From contig NZ_KI519455.1 in the NCBI RefSeq assembly GCF_000482545.1, positions 1,859,247 to 1,923,246 on the forward strand: a stretch of DNA of 64,000 nt, in the 5' to 3' direction. Of this stretch, positions 1 through 9,277 are shown in pieces (the stretch's first letter is position 1; the number at the start of each line of letters is the position of its first letter). The position numbers and the translations under genes are program-made. This DNA is from Arthrobacter sp. 35W (GTDB taxonomy: Bacteria; Actinomycetota; Actinomycetes; Actinomycetales; Micrococcaceae). The notes below the pieces were generated by a model. It saw only the letters and a program-made list of their open reading frames with translations, ran no database searches and had not been told where the DNA came from.

Positions 1-169
1 CGCCAGCGGGGCAGTTGACCCGGCCGGCACGCAGGCACCGGCGGACTCCGAATCGCTGTCTTCCACGGGCTTCAACGGTTCGCTGCTGGCAGGAGCGCTC
101 ATCATGATGCTGGCTGGAGCCCTGGCGGTGGGCGTCAACGCCCGCAAGCGGAGCAGACGCAGCCACTAG
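1..169 (+). CDS. Surface protein C-terminus (sortase-type anchor), partial
   Basis: The gene is truncated at the left edge; about 55 codons remain, read from base 2 to the TAG at 167-169. The visible tail has the three-part layout of a cell-wall sorting signal. A degenerate LPXTG-like motif (LSSTG) is followed by a hydrophobic stretch of about 20 residues rich in Ala, Leu and Met, then a basic end (RKRSRRSH). This matches the LAXTG-type signals handled by class E sortases in Actinobacteria. Sortase attachment is inferred from layout only, and the exact pentapeptide is not canonical; the tail could simply be a membrane anchor. The extracellular part lies outside the window, so nothing can be said about function. 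Confidence 0.6.
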   Translation, partial: ASGAVDPAGTQAPADSESLSSTGFNGSLLAGALIMMLAGALAVGVNARKRSRRSH

Positions 170-184
170 GCCCTGAATGAACGA

Positions 185-225
185 GGGGCGCCTGCCGCAC
201 TGGATTCCAGTGCGGCAGGCGCCCC
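185..225. terminator. Perfect 19-bp hairpin terminator
   Basis: Two perfect 19-base arms (185-203 and 207-225) flank a 3-base ATT loop, 16 bases after the stop codon at 169. No strong U tract follows, as is common for actinobacterial terminators. It probably ends transcription of the surface protein gene. Confidence 0.75.
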
Positions 226-339
226 TTGCCACTTATCAGCGCCACTGTATTTGCGGTAAAATTCAACGGATATCCACATGATATTTCCGCTTCATAAAAT
301 ACGCATTCCACTATTCGAAATTACTTTTTCGGAGGAATC

Positions 340-1920
340 ATGAAGAACCCCGTTGATGGAGTACGCGGAACACCGGATCTGACTGGACACACCCACCATC
401 CCGAGATCCAGCGGATCCATGCGGAGGGGCGCGTCGTCAGCGACAGGCTATGGAATGAAGACCTTGCCCCGGCACGGGAGCGCAAGTGGAACGTGCGAAG
501 CCTTTTTGCCCTCTGGATGTGCGATGTGCACAGCATTGCCGGCTACACCTTTGCGGCGGGCCTGTTCATCACCGGGCTGGTGGGCTGGCAGGTGTTCCTG
601 GCCCTCGTGCTGGGAATCACTGTGGTCTACTTCCTCATGAACTTTGCCGGCACGGCAGGGCAGAAGACGGGCGTCCCCTACCCGGTGCTGGCCAGGATCT
701 CCTTCGGGTTGTTTGGCGCGAACCTGGCCGCCCTGATCCGCGCCCTGATCGCCATTGCCTGGTACGGCATCCAAACCTGGCTGGCCTCGCAGGCGGTGCT
801 GGTGCTGGTGTTCTCCATCTGGCCCGAGCTGGCGTACCTGAACGCCCGCGGCACCGTGGACATTCTGGGCCTGACGCCCATCGGCTGGCTGGCATTCCTG
901 GTGCTGTGGGCGGTGCAGTTGCTGGTGATCCGCCGCGGCATGGAAACCGTGCGCAGGTTCCAGGACTGGGCCGGCCCGGCGATTTGGGTGGCGATGTTCG
1001 CCCTGGCCATCTTCATCGTGGTCCAGGCCGGCGACAAGTTCAGCCTGGCGATCCCCGGCGTCCAGCCGTTGCAGGGTGCGGCAGTGTTGACCCAGTTCTT
1101 TGCCGCCACGGCACTGACCGTCACCTATTTCGCCGCCCTGCTGCTGAACTTCTGCGACTTCTCCCGCTTTGCCCCCAACCGGCGCACCATCCTGGTGGGG
1201 AACTTTTGGGGCCTGCCGGTGAACTTCGTCGCGTTCGCGCTGGTGACGGTGGTGGTGACGGCGGGCGCGGCGTCCTACTTCACCGATGAGCAGTACCAGG
1301 GTGAGGACATGTTCAAGGTCATCACCGATCCGGTGTCGATCATCAAGGCGATCAACAACCCGTGGGTGACCATCATCGGTGCCGTGACCTTCGTGGTCGC
1401 CACCATCGGCATCAACGTCGTGGCCAACTTCGTCTCGGCGTCCTACGACCTTGCGAACCTGGCCCCGCGGCTGATCACCTTCCGCCGCGGTGGGCTGATC
1501 AGTGCGGTGCTGGCCATCGTGATCCTGCCGTGGAACCTCTTCAACAGCCCCGTGGTGATCATCTACTTCCTCGGCGGCCTGGGCGCCCTGCTCGGACCGC
1601 TGTTTGGCATCCTGTTCACCGATTTCTTCCGGGTCCGCCGCCAGCAGATCAAGATCTCCGATCTGTACCACGAGGACCCGCAGGGCCTGTACATGTACAA
1701 GGGCGGCTGGAACCCTAAGGCGCTGGCCGCGTTCATCCCGGCTGCCGTCATCGCCGGGATCGTGGCCCTGACCCCGGCGCTGCAGGACGTCCTGCCCGGC
1801 GGGGGAGGGCTGGGACCCTACTCCTGGTTTGTCGGCGTCGTCGTGGCATCACTGATCTACGTGGTGATCACCCGCAATGATCCGGTGATCCAACGCGCGA
1901 TCGCTGAGGCCGACGGCTGA
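340..1920 (+). CDS. NCS1-family nucleobase/allantoin/hydantoin permease
   Basis: A 526-residue integral membrane protein with about 12 hydrophobic segments, the size expected for nucleobase:cation symporter-1 proteins (PucI, Mhp1, CodB relatives). The N-terminus has the family signature: LWNEDLAP, then an Arg-rich stretch and a Trp/Phe-rich first helix (residues about 37-70). It should import a purine base, allantoin or a hydantoin together with a cation at the plasma membrane. The substrate cannot be told from sequence, because no purine or hydantoin catabolic gene is adjacent. The start is well supported by GGAGGA at 331-336. The 5' region is AT-rich compared with the surroundings, so a promoter lies there, but I could not fix its hexamers. 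Confidence 0.85.
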   Translation: MKNPVDGVRGTPDLTGHTHHPEIQRIHAEGRVVSDRLWNEDLAPARERKWNVRSLFALWMCDVHSIAGYTFAAGLFITGLVGWQVFLALVLGITVVYFLMNFAGTAGQKTGVPYPVLARISFGLFGANLAALIRALIAIAWYGIQTWLASQAVLVLVFSIWPELAYLNARGTVDILGLTPIGWLAFLVLWAVQLLVIRRGMETVRRFQDWAGPAIWVAMFALAIFIVVQAGDKFSLAIPGVQPLQGAAVLTQFFAATALTVTYFAALLLNFCDFSRFAPNRRTILVGNFWGLPVNFVAFALVTVVVTAGAASYFTDEQYQGEDMFKVITDPVSIIKAINNPWVTIIGAVTFVVATIGINVVANFVSASYDLANLAPRLITFRRGGLISAVLAIVILPWNLFNSPVVIIYFLGGLGALLGPLFGILFTDFFRVRRQQIKISDLYHEDPQGLYMYKGGWNPKALAAFIPAAVIAGIVALTPALQDVLPGGGGLGPYSWFVGVVVASLIYVVITRNDPVIQRAIAEADG

Positions 1921-1947
1921 GCGGCGGTGTCCTCCCGTGGCGGGGTG

Positions 1948-1974
1948 TTGCCGGACAAACCGCAGGGCTAGGCT
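1948..1974 (+). promoter_or_regulatory. Candidate promoter giving a near-leaderless mRNA
   Basis: TTGCCG (1948-1953), a 15-base spacer and TAGGCT (1969-1974) end six bases before the ATG at 1981. The predicted transcription start would be almost at the start codon, and no ribosome-binding site precedes the ATG. This fits a leaderless transcript, which is common in Actinobacteria. The short spacer keeps confidence modest. Confidence 0.4.
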
Positions 1975-1980
1975 TGCGCC

Positions 1981-2769
1981 ATGAGTGAGAACAGCGCCGC
2001 CCTTGCCGCCAAAGCCACCGAATTCCTTCGCTTGCACCATGCTCCGGATGTTTTGCAGGTCATCAATGTCTGGGATGCCGTCACAGCCAAGGTCATTGCG
2101 GACGTGCCAGGCACCACCGCCTTGGCTACCGCCTCCCACTCGATCTCTGCCTCCTACGGATATCCGGATGGGGAGAACATCCCCATGGAGCTGATGATCG
2201 AGGCGGTGGGCCGCATCGCCGCCGCCACGGAGCTGCCGGTCAGCGCCGATCTGGAGTCCGGCTATGGCAATGTAGGAGAGACGGTCCGCCGCGCCATCGG
2301 CGTGGGCATCGTCGGGGCCAACATCGAGGACCAGATGCGCCCAGTGGCCGAGGCCGTTGCCATGATGGCCGACGCCGCCCAGGCCGGAGCGAGGGAGGGT
2401 ATCGACTTTGTGCTCAATGCTCGAACCGACGCTTTCCTCAAGGGGAAGGACCGCGACACCAAGGCAGTTCTGGCAGATGCGATTGAACGGGGCAAGGCGT
2501 TCCTTGACGTCGGCGCCCAATGTGTTTTTGTGCCCGGCAAGCTGGACGAAGCAACCGTGGCAGCCCTTGTCGAGGGCATTGGTTGGCACCGGGTCAGCGT
2601 CATCAATGTCCCAGGTTCTCTGGCGCCGTCCAGACTGCAGGAGCTTGGCATCGCCCGCATCTCCTATGGCCCCTGGACCCAGCGTGTGGCGCTGACTGCC
2701 CTTGCGGATGCTGCCCTCGCCCTCTTGAACGACGGCGCCCTGCCGGAGGGGACCCGGGCGCTGAACTGA
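1981..2769 (+). CDS. Isocitrate lyase/PEP mutase family enzyme
   Basis: A 262-residue single-domain TIM-barrel enzyme of the PEP mutase/isocitrate lyase superfamily, which makes or breaks C-C or C-P bonds next to a Mg-bound 2-oxo acid. The metal-binding loop is visible as ADLESGYG (residues 89-96), with NIEDQ at 114-118. The family signature KKCGH of true isocitrate lyase is absent, and the length is half that of isocitrate lyase. It is therefore one of the small members such as oxaloacetate decarboxylase-like or carboxy-PEP mutase-like enzymes; the exact substrate is unknown. It stands alone, with no ribosome-binding site and an apparent leaderless promoter. A palindromic repeat follows 32 bases after its stop. 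Confidence 0.8.
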   Translation: MSENSAALAAKATEFLRLHHAPDVLQVINVWDAVTAKVIADVPGTTALATASHSISASYGYPDGENIPMELMIEAVGRIAAATELPVSADLESGYGNVGETVRRAIGVGIVGANIEDQMRPVAEAVAMMADAAQAGAREGIDFVLNARTDAFLKGKDRDTKAVLADAIERGKAFLDVGAQCVFVPGKLDEATVAALVEGIGWHRVSVINVPGSLAPSRLQELGIARISYGPWTQRVALTALADAALALLNDGALPEGTRALN

Positions 2770-2801
2770 CGCCGGTGCCGCGGACGCGCAAGTGCACCCA
2801 G

Positions 2802-2859
2802 GACGCAGTTTCCCGTTCATGACACGACCACGATTGCGTCCCGAGGGGGAAACTGCGTC
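2802..2859. repeat. Dispersed palindromic element, copy 1
   Basis: Perfect 13-base arms (2802-2814 and 2847-2859) enclose a 32-base loop. The loop and flanks match a second element at 41742-41799 at most positions (shared core CCCGTYCATGACRCGACCAC, then TGCGTCC). Both copies lie just downstream of a plus-strand stop codon and before a minus-strand gene. The layout suggests a REP/MITE-like repeat that may also act as a terminator. Confidence 0.6.
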
Positions 2860-2896
2860 GCCAGTGCCCATTCCCGGCTGCGGCGGCCAAGCAGAT

Positions 2897-3667
2897 CTAG
2901 CGCAGGGCAGGCAGCGGCAGGGTTGCCAGGGAGTTGAAGCTGTACAGGTGCAGCCCTGCAATGGCTGTGGGTGATAGGCCGTCGATGAGGTCCTCGGGCT
3001 GGTACCGCTCGCCGCCGAGCATGTTCCGGGCCAGCGAGGCCTTCTTGCTGAGGAAGCGCAGGGAGGTGCCGACGCCGATCTTGGAGGCCAGCGCCAGCAG
3101 CTTGGTGCGCGGCACCGCCCCGGCAACGCCGGCCCACACCGGGAGCTCGATGCCCTCGCGCCGCAGGGCATCGGCGTAGGGGTTGATGGTGTCGGCCGAG
3201 AAGCACATCTGCGTGGTGATGCCAGCGGCGAGTTCCGCCTTGGCCGCCAGATCCGCCAGCAGCACGCCGGCCGGAATGGCGGGATGTCCCTCGGGGTAGC
3301 CGGCGACACCCATCGTGATGGTGCCGCCGCTGGACTCGGCGATGTCCCGCATCATGGCCAAGGCGCATGCATACGGCCCAGCCGGCTGTTGCGTGTCGCC
3401 GCCGATGGTGAAGACCTCGGTGATCCCCGCCGAGGCACAGTCCGCCAGGATGCTGCGCAACTGCGCCTTGCCGGACACCGCCCGCGCCGCCAGATGCGGA
3501 ACCGCTGCATAGCCGCGCTCCGCCAGCTCCAGCGCCGCCGCCATGGTCCGCTCGATGCCGTGGTGCGGCAGGCAGGTGACAGTTACTGTGGACCCCACAG
3601 GCAGCTGTGCTGCCACGGTGTCCACGATGCCGGCCGTGGGGATGATTTCCACTCGGGTGGGGAACAT
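2897..3667 (-). CDS. Short methylenetetrahydrofolate reductase-family protein
   Basis: This 256-residue protein resembles the methylenetetrahydrofolate reductase (MetF) TIM barrel but is shorter than the roughly 290 residues of classical MetF. It shows the barrel order of MetF-type proteins: an early CLPHHGIERT stretch, FTIGGDTQQPAGPY in the middle, and TQMCFSADT after it. Such short forms occur beside glycine, sarcosine and betaine catabolic genes in Arthrobacter relatives. It is the last gene of the glycine operon, 34 bases after lipA, with AGAGGAA before the ATG. A likely role is moving the 5,10-methylene-THF made by the glycine cleavage system, but whether it reduces it or only binds it is not shown. 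Confidence 0.7.
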   Translation of the reverse strand: MFPTRVEIIPTAGIVDTVAAQLPVGSTVTVTCLPHHGIERTMAAALELAERGYAAVPHLAARAVSGKAQLRSILADCASAGITEVFTIGGDTQQPAGPYACALAMMRDIAESSGGTITMGVAGYPEGHPAIPAGVLLADLAAKAELAAGITTQMCFSADTINPYADALRREGIELPVWAGVAGAVPRTKLLALASKIGVGTSLRFLSKKASLARNMLGGERYQPEDLIDGLSPTAIAGLHLYSFNSLATLPLPALR

Positions 3668-3701
3668 GGCGGTTCCTCTCGGGTTGCGGTGGTGGTGCCG
3701 G

Positions 3702-4718
3702 TTAGTGTCCGGCGAGGAGGGTGGCGGCCTCCTGGCGGGTGGTGCCGGAGTCCGCGATGCCCTCGGCGATGTGGGCGAGGTGTTCGGGGATGTCGCGGCC
3801 CTTCTTGCGCATCGCGGTCGCCCACAACCGGCCGGCCCGGTAGGAGGAGCGCACCAGGGGCCCGGACATGACGCCCAGGAAGCCCAGTTCCTCGGCCTCG
3901 GCGGCGAGTTCGACGAACTCCTGCGGCTTGACCCAGCGGTCCACGGGCAGGTGCCGTTCGGAGGGGCGCAGGTACTGGGTGATGGTGATCAGGTCGCAGC
4001 CGGCGCCGTGGAGGTCGGCGAGGGCTTCGGAGATTTCGGCGCGGGTTTCGCCCATGCCCAGGATCAGGTTGGACTTGGTGACCATGCCCAGGTCCCGGCC
4101 CTGAGTGATGACGTCCAGGGAGCGGTCGTAGCGGAACGCGGGGCGGATGCGCTTGAAGATCCTCGGCACGGTTTCCACGTTGTGGGCGAAGACCTCCGGG
4201 GCGGAGTCGCAGATCGCGGCGATGTGCTCGGGTTTGCCGGAGAAGTCCGGGATGAGCAGCTCCACCCCGGTGTTGGGGTTCAGTTCGTGGATCTTGCGGA
4301 CCGTTTCGGCGTACAGCCACACGCCCTCGTCCTCGAGGTCGTCGCGGGCGACGCCGGTGACGGTGGCGTAGCGCAGGTTCATCTTCACCACGGAGCGGGC
4401 GACCTTGGTGGGTTCGAACCTGTCGATGGGGGAGGGTTTGCCGGTGTCGATCTGGCAGAAGTCGCAGCGGCGGGTGCATTCGGAGCCGCCGATCAAAAAC
4501 GTCGCCTCGCGGTCCTCCCAGCATTCGAAGATGTTCGGACATCCCGCCTCCTCGCAGACGGTGTGCAGGCCCTCCTTCTTGACCAGGTTCTTCATGCCGA
4601 TGTATTCCGGGCCCATGGAGACCTTGGCCTTGATCCAGTCGGGCTTGCGCTCGACGGGGGTGGCGGCGTTGCGCTGTTCGATGCGCAGCATCTTGCGGCC
4701 TTCGGGTGCGAGTGTCAC
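3702..4718 (-). CDS. lipA: Lipoyl synthase (radical SAM)
   Basis: LipA inserts two sulfurs into octanoyl groups on lipoyl domains, using two [4Fe-4S] clusters. From a GTG start at 4718 the protein has 338 residues, normal for the family. The auxiliary-cluster cysteines are C55, C60 and C66 (CEEAGC then ECW). The radical-SAM cysteines are C81, C85 and C88 (CTRRCDFC). The GTG start is chosen because AAGGAG lies at the right spacing, and a longer reading frame starting at 4766 would run into sdaA. The gene sits inside the glycine-cleavage operon, so it can match lipoate supply to GcvH production. Confidence 0.95.
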   Translation of the reverse strand: MTLAPEGRKMLRIEQRNAATPVERKPDWIKAKVSMGPEYIGMKNLVKKEGLHTVCEEAGCPNIFECWEDREATFLIGGSECTRRCDFCQIDTGKPSPIDRFEPTKVARSVVKMNLRYATVTGVARDDLEDEGVWLYAETVRKIHELNPNTGVELLIPDFSGKPEHIAAICDSAPEVFAHNVETVPRIFKRIRPAFRYDRSLDVITQGRDLGMVTKSNLILGMGETRAEISEALADLHGAGCDLITITQYLRPSERHLPVDRWVKPQEFVELAAEAEELGFLGVMSGPLVRSSYRAGRLWATAMRKKGRDIPEHLAHIAEGIADSGTTRQEAATLLAGH

Positions 4719-4749
4719 AGTACGGCTCCTTCGCTGGCGGCGGCGCGCA

Positions 4750-6159
4750 TCAGCACTCCACCACATTTACGGCGAGGCCGCCCATGGCGGTCTCCTTGTA
4801 TTTGGAGCTCATGTCCCTGCCGGTTTCCCGCATCGTGACAATGACCTCGTCGAGGGACACCCGGTGCGTGCCGTCGCCCCACAGCGCCATCTTCGCGGCG
4901 TTGATGGCCTTGGCCGCGGCAATGGCATTGCGTTCGATGCAGGGGATCTGCACCAGCCCGCCGATGGGGTCGCAGGTCAGGCCGAGGTTGTGCTCCATGG
5001 CGATCTCCGCGGCGTTCTCCACCTGCTCGGGCGTGCCGCCCATGACCTCGGCCAGTCCGGCAGCGGCCATCGACGACGCCGAGCCGACCTCGCCCTGGCA
5101 GCCCACCTCGGCGCCGGAGATCGAGGCCTGCTCCTTGTAGAGCACCCCGACGGCGCCGGCGGCGAGCAGGAACTTGACCACGACGTCGTCGACGGCCTTC
5201 TCGCGGGCGTCCCCGTCCAGGCCCGCAACGGCAGGGATGTAGTGGGTGGCGTAGAACATGACGGCGGGGATGATGCCGGCGGCGCCGTTGGTGGGTGCCG
5301 TGACCACGCGGCCGCCGGAGGCATTCTCCTCATTGACGGCCAGGGCCACCAGATTGACCCATTCCTGCCAGAACTTCGGGTCCCGGTCCGGGTCCTCCGA
5401 GCGCAGGCGCGTGTGCCAGTCCGGTGCCCGGCGGCGGACGTTCAGCCCGCCCGGCAGCAGGCCGGTGCGCTTGAGGGAGGAGTTCTTGCACTCCTCCATG
5501 ACGTCGCGGATGTGCAGCAGGGAGCTGCGGATCTCCGCTTCCGGGCGCAGGCTCTTCTCGTTTTCGAGCATGACGCCGCTGAAGTTCAGTCCGGTGGCGG
5601 TGCAATGGGCCAGCAGTTCCGCGGCGGTGCGGAAGGGCAGCGGCAGTTCCTGCTTGGACTCCTCGAGCTCGGCCTTGGCCGTGTCCTCGCTGCCCTCGCG
5701 GACAATGAAACCGCCGCCCACGGAGAAGTACGTGGCCTGGTGGAGCACGGTACCGGCGGCATCGGAGACGGTGAAGGTCATGCCGTTGGTGTGGCGGGCC
5801 AGCACGGTGAGCGGGCGCAGGACCATGTCGGCGACGGCGTAGGGCAGCGGCACCTCGCCGGCCAGTTGCAGCGTGCCGGTGCCGGCGATGACGGCCAGCC
5901 GTTCCTCCACCTCGTCGGGGAGGATGAGCTCGGGGTAGTAGCCCTCCAGCCCCAGCAGGATGGCCGTCATGGTGCCGTGGCCGTGCCCGGTGGCGGCGAG
6001 GGAGCCGTAGAGGTCCACCCGAAGTCCGGCGGTCCGGGCCAGGACGCCGGTGGTGCGCAGTTCCGCAGCAAACTCGGCGGCCGCCCGCATGGGGCCCACC
6101 GTGTGCGAACTGGAGGGTCCGATTCCTACTGAAAAGAGGTCAAAGACTCCGACGGCCAT
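4750..6159 (-). CDS. sdaA: L-serine ammonia-lyase (Fe-S L-serine dehydratase)
   Basis: The enzyme deaminates L-serine to pyruvate and ammonia with a [4Fe-4S] cluster. The 469-residue chain joins the beta domain (residues 1 to about 160, with [14 protein letters not shown] near the N-terminus) and the alpha domain in one polypeptide, as usual in Actinobacteria. Cluster cysteines are visible in VGCQGEVG and in [18 protein letters not shown]. The ATG at 6159 follows AAGGAA; a TTG six codons upstream is less likely. As the last metabolic step of the operon, it drains serine made by GlyA into pyruvate, giving the cell a glycine-to-pyruvate route. Confidence 0.95.
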   Translation of the reverse strand: MAVGVFDLFSVGIGPSSSHTVGPMRAAAEFAAELRTTGVLARTAGLRVDLYGSLAATGHGHGTMTAILLGLEGYYPELILPDEVEERLAVIAGTGTLQLAGEVPLPYAVADMVLRPLTVLARHTNGMTFTVSDAAGTVLHQATYFSVGGGFIVREGSEDTAKAELEESKQELPLPFRTAAELLAHCTATGLNFSGVMLENEKSLRPEAEIRSSLLHIRDVMEECKNSSLKRTGLLPGGLNVRRRAPDWHTRLRSEDPDRDPKFWQEWVNLVALAVNEENASGGRVVTAPTNGAAGIIPAVMFYATHYIPAVAGLDGDAREKAVDDVVVKFLLAAGAVGVLYKEQASISGAEVGCQGEVGSASSMAAAGLAEVMGGTPEQVENAAEIAMEHNLGLTCDPIGGLVQIPCIERNAIAAAKAINAAKMALWGDGTHRVSLDEVIVTMRETGRDMSSKYKETAMGGLAVNVVEC

Positions 6160-6251
6160 GGTGTTCCTTACGTGCAAATGCAGTGGTCCGGCAGATTGTC
6201 CTGCCGGAGGGTGGGGCGCACTGTGGTGGTGTGTGCTCCCACCGGGCGTCC

Positions 6252-6288
6252 TGTGCCGGGCCGCCGCGGATGGCGGCGGCCCGGCACA
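6252..6288 (-). terminator. 16-bp hairpin between glyA and sdaA
   Basis: Perfect 16-base GC-rich arms (6252-6267 and 6273-6288) surround a 5-base loop in the 177-base gap between glyA and sdaA. It may be a partial terminator or an mRNA processing/stability hairpin that separates the gcv-glyA part from sdaA-lipA. No U tract is visible. Confidence 0.6.
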
Positions 6289-6336
6289 AGACGGAAGCGA
6301 ACCATCTTATACGGGTTCGGACACTGTGCCGCCTCG

Positions 6337-7665
6337 CTAGGAAAGGTTGGCGACGGCGGGGTAGAGCGGGTGGGCGTCGGCCAGAGCCGCCACCCGGGTG
6401 CGCAGACCGGAGAGGTCTGCATCGGCGTCGGCGGTCAAAGCCTCGGCAATGATGTCCGCAACCTCGGCAAAGGCCGCCTGGCCGAAGCCGCGGGTGGCCA
6501 GGGCCGGCGTGCCGATGCGCAGGCCGGAGGTGACCATTGGCGGGCGCGGGTCGAACGGTACGGCATTGCGGTTGACGGTGATGTCGATCGCGGCCAGACG
6601 GTCCTCGGCCTGCTGGCCGTCCAATTCGCAATTGCGCAGATCAACGAGCACCAGGTGCACATCGGTGCCGCCGGAGATCACGGAGATCCCCTTCGCCGCG
6701 ACATCGGCCTGGACGAGGCGCTCGGCCAGGATCCGGGCGCCGTCGAGCACGCGCTGCTGGCGCTCGGCGAACTCCTCAGTGGCCGCAATCTTGAAGGCCA
6801 CGGCCTTGCCGGCGATGACGTGCTCCAGCGGGCCGCCCTGCTGGCCGGGGAACACCGCCGAGTTGATCTTCTTGGCGATGTCGGCGTCGTTGGAGAGGAT
6901 GATGCCGCCGCGCGGACCGGCAAGGGTCTTGTGCGTGGTGGAGGTGGTGACGTGGGCGTGCGGCACCGGGGAGGGGTGCAGCCCCGCGGCCACCAGACCC
7001 GCAAAGTGGGCCATGTCCACCATCAGGTAGGCACCCACCAGATCGGCAATGCGGCGGAACTCGGCGAAGTCCAGCTGGCGAGCGTAGGCGGACCAGCCGG
7101 CCACGATCAGCGCCGGCTTGTGCTCCAGCGCCAGGCGCTCCACCTCGGCCATGTCCACGCGGTGGGTGTCCTCGCGCACCTGGTACGGGATGACGTTGTA
7201 GAGCTTGCCGGAGAAGTTGATCTTCATGCCGTGCGTCAGGTGCCCGCCGTGGGCCAGGTTCAGGCCCATGATGGTGTCGCCTGGCTTGATCAGCGCGTGC
7301 ATCACCGAGGCGTTGGCCTGGGCGCCGGAGTGCGGCTGCACATTCGCGTAGCCTGCGCCGAACAGCGCCTTGACGCGGTCGATGGCCAGCTGCTCGATGA
7401 CATCCACGTGCTCGCAGCCGCCGTAGTAGCGGCGCCCCGGGTAGCCCTCGGCGTACTTGTTGGTCAGCACCGAGCCCTGCGCCTGCATGACGGCGGCGGC
7501 CGTGTGGTTCTCGGAGGCGATCATTTCCAGACCGGAGCGCTGGCGGGCCAGCTCATTGTCGATCTGGACGGCGATCTCCGGATCCAGCTCGGACAGCTGG
7601 GCATCGAGGCTCGGGGAGACCACCTGGGCGAAGGTGGCGCCGGCGGTGCCTACAGCGGCGCTCAC
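6337..7665 (-). CDS. glyA: Serine hydroxymethyltransferase
   Basis: GlyA interconverts serine and glycine, using 5,10-methylene-THF as one-carbon donor. The 442 residues cover the full fold-type I PLP enzyme. The PLP-binding lysine is K246, in [15 protein letters not shown], and the [13 protein letters not shown] loop is at residues 71-83. The GTG start overlaps the gcvH stop by four bases (GTGA), so translation is probably coupled. In this operon it likely runs toward serine, using the methylene-THF released by glycine cleavage. Confidence 0.97.
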   Translation of the reverse strand: MSAAVGTAGATFAQVVSPSLDAQLSELDPEIAVQIDNELARQRSGLEMIASENHTAAAVMQAQGSVLTNKYAEGYPGRRYYGGCEHVDVIEQLAIDRVKALFGAGYANVQPHSGAQANASVMHALIKPGDTIMGLNLAHGGHLTHGMKINFSGKLYNVIPYQVREDTHRVDMAEVERLALEHKPALIVAGWSAYARQLDFAEFRRIADLVGAYLMVDMAHFAGLVAAGLHPSPVPHAHVTTSTTHKTLAGPRGGIILSNDADIAKKINSAVFPGQQGGPLEHVIAGKAVAFKIAATEEFAERQQRVLDGARILAERLVQADVAAKGISVISGGTDVHLVLVDLRNCELDGQQAEDRLAAIDITVNRNAVPFDPRPPMVTSGLRIGTPALATRGFGQAAFAEVADIIAEALTADADADLSGLRTRVAALADAHPLYPAVANLS

Positions 7666-8045
7666 AGCTCGCCACCGTTCTTGGTGGCGTACTCGACGGC
7701 GGAGAGCAACGGCCCGTGGGACTCCGCGGCCACCTTGAACAGCCAGCCGGCGCCGTAGGGATCGGAATTGATCAGTGCCGGATCGTCGACGACGGCGGAG
7801 TTGACCTCTGTGACCTCGCCGGTGACGGGGGAGTACAGATCGGAGACGGACTTGGTGGACTCCACCTCGCCGCAGGTCTCCCCAGCGGTGACGGCGGTGC
7901 CGACCTCGGGCAGGTCAACGTAGACGATGTCTCCGAGGGCATCGGTGGCGACGGCGGAGATGCCGATGGAGACGAGGTTGCCGGCCTCATTGGCCACCCA
8001 CTCATGCTCTTCGGAGTACTGGAGTTCGGGTGCTACTTGTGCCAT
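7662..8045 (-). CDS. gcvH: Glycine cleavage system H protein
   Basis: GcvH is the 127-residue lipoyl carrier that shuttles the aminomethyl group between GcvP and GcvT. The lipoylated lysine is K65 in VESTKSVSD, and the surrounding hybrid-motif fold ([15 protein letters not shown]) is intact. AAGGAAG precedes the ATG at good spacing. A stable hairpin lies between gcvT and this gene. The lipoyl synthase needed to modify K65 is encoded three genes downstream in the same operon. Confidence 0.97.
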   Translation of the reverse strand: MAQVAPELQYSEEHEWVANEAGNLVSIGISAVATDALGDIVYVDLPEVGTAVTAGETCGEVESTKSVSDLYSPVTGEVTEVNSAVVDDPALINSDPYGAGWLFKVAAESHGPLLSAVEYATKNGGEL

Positions 8046-8085
8046 GTGTGCTTCCTTAGGTCTGGTGTGGGTGGGTGGTGTGCGG

Positions 8086-8128
8086 GGTCTCGCCCCGGGG
8101 GCCCAGGCTCGACCACCGGGGCGAGACC
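8086..8128 (-). terminator. Intercistronic hairpin between gcvT and gcvH
   Basis: Perfect 13-base arms (8086-8098 and 8116-8128) with a 17-base loop lie in the 87-base gap between gcvT and gcvH. Because the operon continues, it is more likely an attenuating or mRNA-stabilising hairpin than a full stop. Confidence 0.5.
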
Positions 8129-8132
8129 GGTG

Positions 8133-9266
8133 CTACTTGACGCGCTTGTAGAAAGGCAGGGCGATGACCTCGAAGGGCTCGGCCTTGCCGCGCAGGTCCA
8201 CGTCCAGGGCGGTGCCCAGGGCGGCGTGCTCGACGTCGACGTAGGCCAGGGCCACGGGGTAGCCGAGGGTCGGGCTGGGCTGGCCGGAGGTGACCTCGCC
8301 AACGACGACGCCGTCCTTCATCACCGGGTAGTGGCTGCGGCCGGCGCGGCGGCCCAGGCCCTTCAGGCCCACCAGCTTGCGTCCGCTGGTGTCGCCGGCG
8401 CCGGCGGCCTTGGCGGCCTCCAGTGCGGCGCGGCCCACGAAGTCGCTTTCCTTGGCGAGCGAGACCACGGGGCCCAGGCCTGCCTCGTAGGCGTTGCCAT
8501 TGCGGGAGAGCTCGTTGCCGTAGAGCGGCATGCCGGCCTCCAGGCGCAGCGAGTCGCGGGACGCCAGACCGGCCGGCACCAGTTCGCCGTCGTTCGCCAC
8601 GGCCACGATCTCCTGCCACAGCTCGGCGGCAGCGTCGTTGGCCACGAAGATCTCGAAGCCGTCCTCGCCGGTGTAGCCGGTGCGGGCCAGCAGCAGTTCG
8701 GCGGTGCGGCCGCCGAACGTGAAGGGAACCTCGACGGCGGCGTAGTACTTCAGCTCGGTGACCAGGGCGTGGGCCTCGGCCGGCACCAGGCGGAGCAGGA
8801 TCTCCTCGGCCTTGGGGCCCTGGACGGCGATCAGGGACGTCTCGGCGGAGGCGTCCTCGACGACGACGTCGAAGTCTGCCGCACGCTCAACCAGCGCGGC
8901 GGCCACGACGGGCGCGTTGCCGGCGTTGGGCACCACGAGGAACGTGGAGTCTCCGCGGCGGTAGACGATGAGGTCATCGATGATGCCGCCGTCCTCCTGG
9001 CAGATCAGGGAGTACTTGGCCTTGCCCACGCTCATGGCGGAGATCTTGCCGGCCAGCGCGTAGTCCAGGAACGCTGCCGCTTCGGCACCGGTGACCCAGA
9101 CCTCGCCCATGTGGGAGAGGTCGAAGAGTCCTGCGGACTGGCGCACGGCGTGGTGCTCGGCCAGCTCGGAGGAGTACTTCAGGGGCATCTGCCAACCGCC
9201 GAAATCGGTGAAGGAGGCGCCGAGCTTCTTGTGCTCTTCGTAGAGGGCTGTGTAGTTCTCAGTCAT
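8133..9266 (-). CDS. gcvT: Aminomethyltransferase (glycine cleavage T protein)
   Basis: GcvT transfers the methylene carbon from the lipoyl arm of GcvH to tetrahydrofolate and releases ammonia. The 377-residue protein has the family N-terminus (LYEEHKKLGASFTDFGGWQMP), the conserved LFDLSHMGE stretch and the C-terminal GEVTSGQPSPTLG barrel motif. It starts 11 bases after gcvP, with AAGGA in front of the ATG, so the two are co-transcribed. Confidence 0.97.
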   Translation of the reverse strand: MTENYTALYEEHKKLGASFTDFGGWQMPLKYSSELAEHHAVRQSAGLFDLSHMGEVWVTGAEAAAFLDYALAGKISAMSVGKAKYSLICQEDGGIIDDLIVYRRGDSTFLVVPNAGNAPVVAAALVERAADFDVVVEDASAETSLIAVQGPKAEEILLRLVPAEAHALVTELKYYAAVEVPFTFGGRTAELLLARTGYTGEDGFEIFVANDAAAELWQEIVAVANDGELVPAGLASRDSLRLEAGMPLYGNELSRNGNAYEAGLGPVVSLAKESDFVGRAALEAAKAAGAGDTSGRKLVGLKGLGRRAGRSHYPVMKDGVVVGEVTSGQPSPTLGYPVALAYVDVEHAALGTALDVDLRGKAEPFEVIALPFYKRVK

Positions 9267-9277
9267 CGTGGGGGTCC

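Noticed and set aside
3583-4542. 319-codon frame overlapping lipA on the same strand in another frame
   Set aside because: Arg/Pro/His-rich frame shadow of lipA, whose cluster cysteines are intact in the chosen frame.
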